Made by a program: the position numbers and the translations under genes
Part shown: piece after piece, positions 45,082 to 46,010 of the stretch
Layout of the letters: each line of letters begins with the position of its first letter
Numbering within the stretch: position 1 is the first letter of the stretch
The notes under the pieces: model-generated
Databases searched by the model: none
Told to the model about the DNA's origin: nothing
What the model saw: only the letters and a program-made list of their open reading frames with translations
Origin: Erythrobacter sp.
Lineage (GTDB): Bacteria > Pseudomonadota > Alphaproteobacteria > Sphingomonadales > Sphingomonadaceae
Reading direction: 5' to 3'
Assembly: GCA_024642335.1 (NCBI GenBank)
Contig: JAHEBH010000002.1
Location: forward strand, 70,647 to 116,656
DNA: 46,010 nucleotides

Positions 45082-45740
45082 AGCTCCTCGCCGCCCTGCT
45101 CTGGCGCGATCTGGCGCGCTTCCTGCCCGGCACGAAGGGCGGCGGCACCATGCTGCCGCTGCTGTTCTTCCTGGCGGTGGCGATGCTCTATCCCTTTGCC
45201 GTGGGCCCCAACCCCACGCTGCTGGCCGGAACCGGCGGCGGAGTGATCTGGGTCGCCGCCCTGCTCGCCGCGATCCTGCCGCTCGACCGGCTGCTGGCGC
45301 CCGACCTGGAACAAGGCTTCTTCGACCAATGGGCGCTGCGCGGCGTGGCGGAGGAGATGGTGGTCGCCATCCGCATGGTCGCGCACTGGCTCAGCTTCGG
45401 GCCCTTCCTCATGCTCGCCGCCATTCCCGCCAGCGCGCTGGTGGGGATAGACGGGGCGACATTGCAGACGGTGGAGATGGGCCTGCTGGCGGGCACGCCG
45501 GGCCTTGCCGCCATCGGCATGATCATCGCCGCGGTTACCGTGGGCCTGCGCGGCGGAGGCGCAGCGCTTTCCGGCCTGCTGGTGATCCCGCTGGCCGTGC
45601 CGCTGCTGATCTTCGGCGCAGGCTCGCTCTCGACCGGCGGCGAAGGCGGCCTCGCCCTCACTGCCGCGATCAGCCTGCTGCTGGTGGCCCTCGCCCCTTT
45701 TGCTGGCGGAGCCGCAATAAGAGCTGCGCGCGAGGGGTGA
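45078..45740 (+). CDS. ccmB: Heme exporter membrane protein CcmB
   Basis: A 220-residue membrane protein with about six hydrophobic segments and the CcmB pattern: LLWRDLARFLPGTKGGGTMLPLLFFL, PLDRLLAPDLEQGFFDQW and LIFGAGSL. It is the membrane partner of CcmA. The start is GTG 45078, overlapping ccmA. The usual next gene, ccmC, does not appear in the remaining 270 bases of the window. Confidence 0.92.
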   Translation: MKLLAALLWRDLARFLPGTKGGGTMLPLLFFLAVAMLYPFAVGPNPTLLAGTGGGVIWVAALLAAILPLDRLLAPDLEQGFFDQWALRGVAEEMVVAIRMVAHWLSFGPFLMLAAIPASALVGIDGATLQTVEMGLLAGTPGLAAIGMIIAAVTVGLRGGGAALSGLLVIPLAVPLLIFGAGSLSTGGEGGLALTAAISLLLVALAPFAGGAAIRAAREG

Positions 45741-46010
45741 AATGGCCCGCGAGACTTTACACATTTAACACGGTCTAAAAGCAAAAAAGCCTTCCTCCCT
45801 TCGAAGAGGATTCAAACACGTCGACGTGGCCCCGCATCAGGCGCGGCACGGCTGGCTATGCGGCAGTGTCTGGACTGTAGGAAAGGCCACTTTGACGAGC
45901 CTGCGAAACGCGCCTAACCCTCTGCGGGGACACGGTATTCCGTGTCCCCGCTAGCACAGTGAGGCGGAAGAAGATGTTCCTATTTGGGGGTTAAGTAAAG
46001 TGTCACCGTA
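45741..46010. other. 270-bp non-coding end of the window rich in palindromes
   Basis: No gene is seen. The segment holds a 12-bp palindrome CACGTCGACGTG (45817-45828), the long hairpin at 45924-45951, and the terminal motif at 45991-46010. A minus-strand T-run at about 45773-45788 follows a weak stem and might end a transcript entering from the right. Confidence 0.6.
45924..45951. repeat. Perfect 12-bp inverted repeat GCGGGGACACGG-TATT-CCGTGTCCCCGC
   Basis: Two perfect 12-base arms (45924-45935 and 45940-45951) with loop TATT. There is no T-run, so it is more like a REP/extragenic palindrome than a terminator. It is followed 40 bases later by AAGTAAAGTGTCACCGTA, which resembles sequence flanking REP-associated (Y1) transposase genes. 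Confidence 0.65.

Overview
The window is high-GC chromosomal DNA of an alphaproteobacterium, most likely Sphingomonadales in the Erythrobacteraceae/Sphingomonadaceae range. The grounds are gene content and recognised protein styles: the sulfite-reductase operon with DUF2849 and DUF934 genes, the obgE-proB pair, a complete dcw cluster with a long acidic FtsZ linker, GANTC sites, and copies of the short CCTTCGACAAGCTC-type repeat common in sphingomonads. No database search was possible. Every stretch longer than 300 bases contains a gene.

Regions: (1) 1-1750, the 3' part of a cystathionine beta-lyase gene and an MscS channel. (2) 1820-5766, an assimilatory sulfate-reduction operon (uroporphyrinogen-III methyltransferase, DUF2849, siroheme sulfite reductase, DUF934, APS/PAPS reductase) closed by a strong terminator. 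(3) 5955-10979, minus strand: a JmjC/cupin oxygenase behind a Tat-exported, seven-repeat protein, then an SDR epimerase, proB and obgE. (4) 11197-16123, minus strand: tRNA-Ala(CGC), a proline-rich lipoprotein, a Bax-inhibitor-1 family protein, proC, a YbjN-like protein and a TPR/SPOR protein. (5) 16168-about 34979, minus strand: the dcw cluster mraZ-rsmH-ftsL-ftsI-murE-murF-mraY-murD-ftsW-murG-murC-murB-ddl-ftsQ-ftsA-ftsZ. Almost every junction overlaps by 1-4 bases. Five GGG boxes at exact 10-bp spacing and a DnaA-type box lie upstream of mraZ. (6) 35195-37790, minus strand: a GldG/DUF4350-like exported protein, a small membrane protein, cysteine synthase and a 2Fe-2S ferredoxin. (7) 37864-44452: alkA-type glycosylase, a secreted G8-domain protein strongly resembling animal CEMIP/TMEM2 hyaluronan-depolymerising proteins, an S9 peptidase, an SDR and a pterin dehydratase. 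(8) 44506-46010: ccmA-ccmB, then a palindrome-rich non-coding end with no ccmC.

The core genes form a coherent growth module: sulfur reduction to cysteine, peptidoglycan precursor synthesis, septum assembly, Obg and proline synthesis. The accessory interest lies in the CEMIP-like gene, which is bracketed by two diverged copies of the alkA 3' end, and in the pairing of a repetitive Tat substrate with a JmjC-type hydroxylase. Other signals are the mraZ and ftsZ control regions and a mobile-element-like right end.
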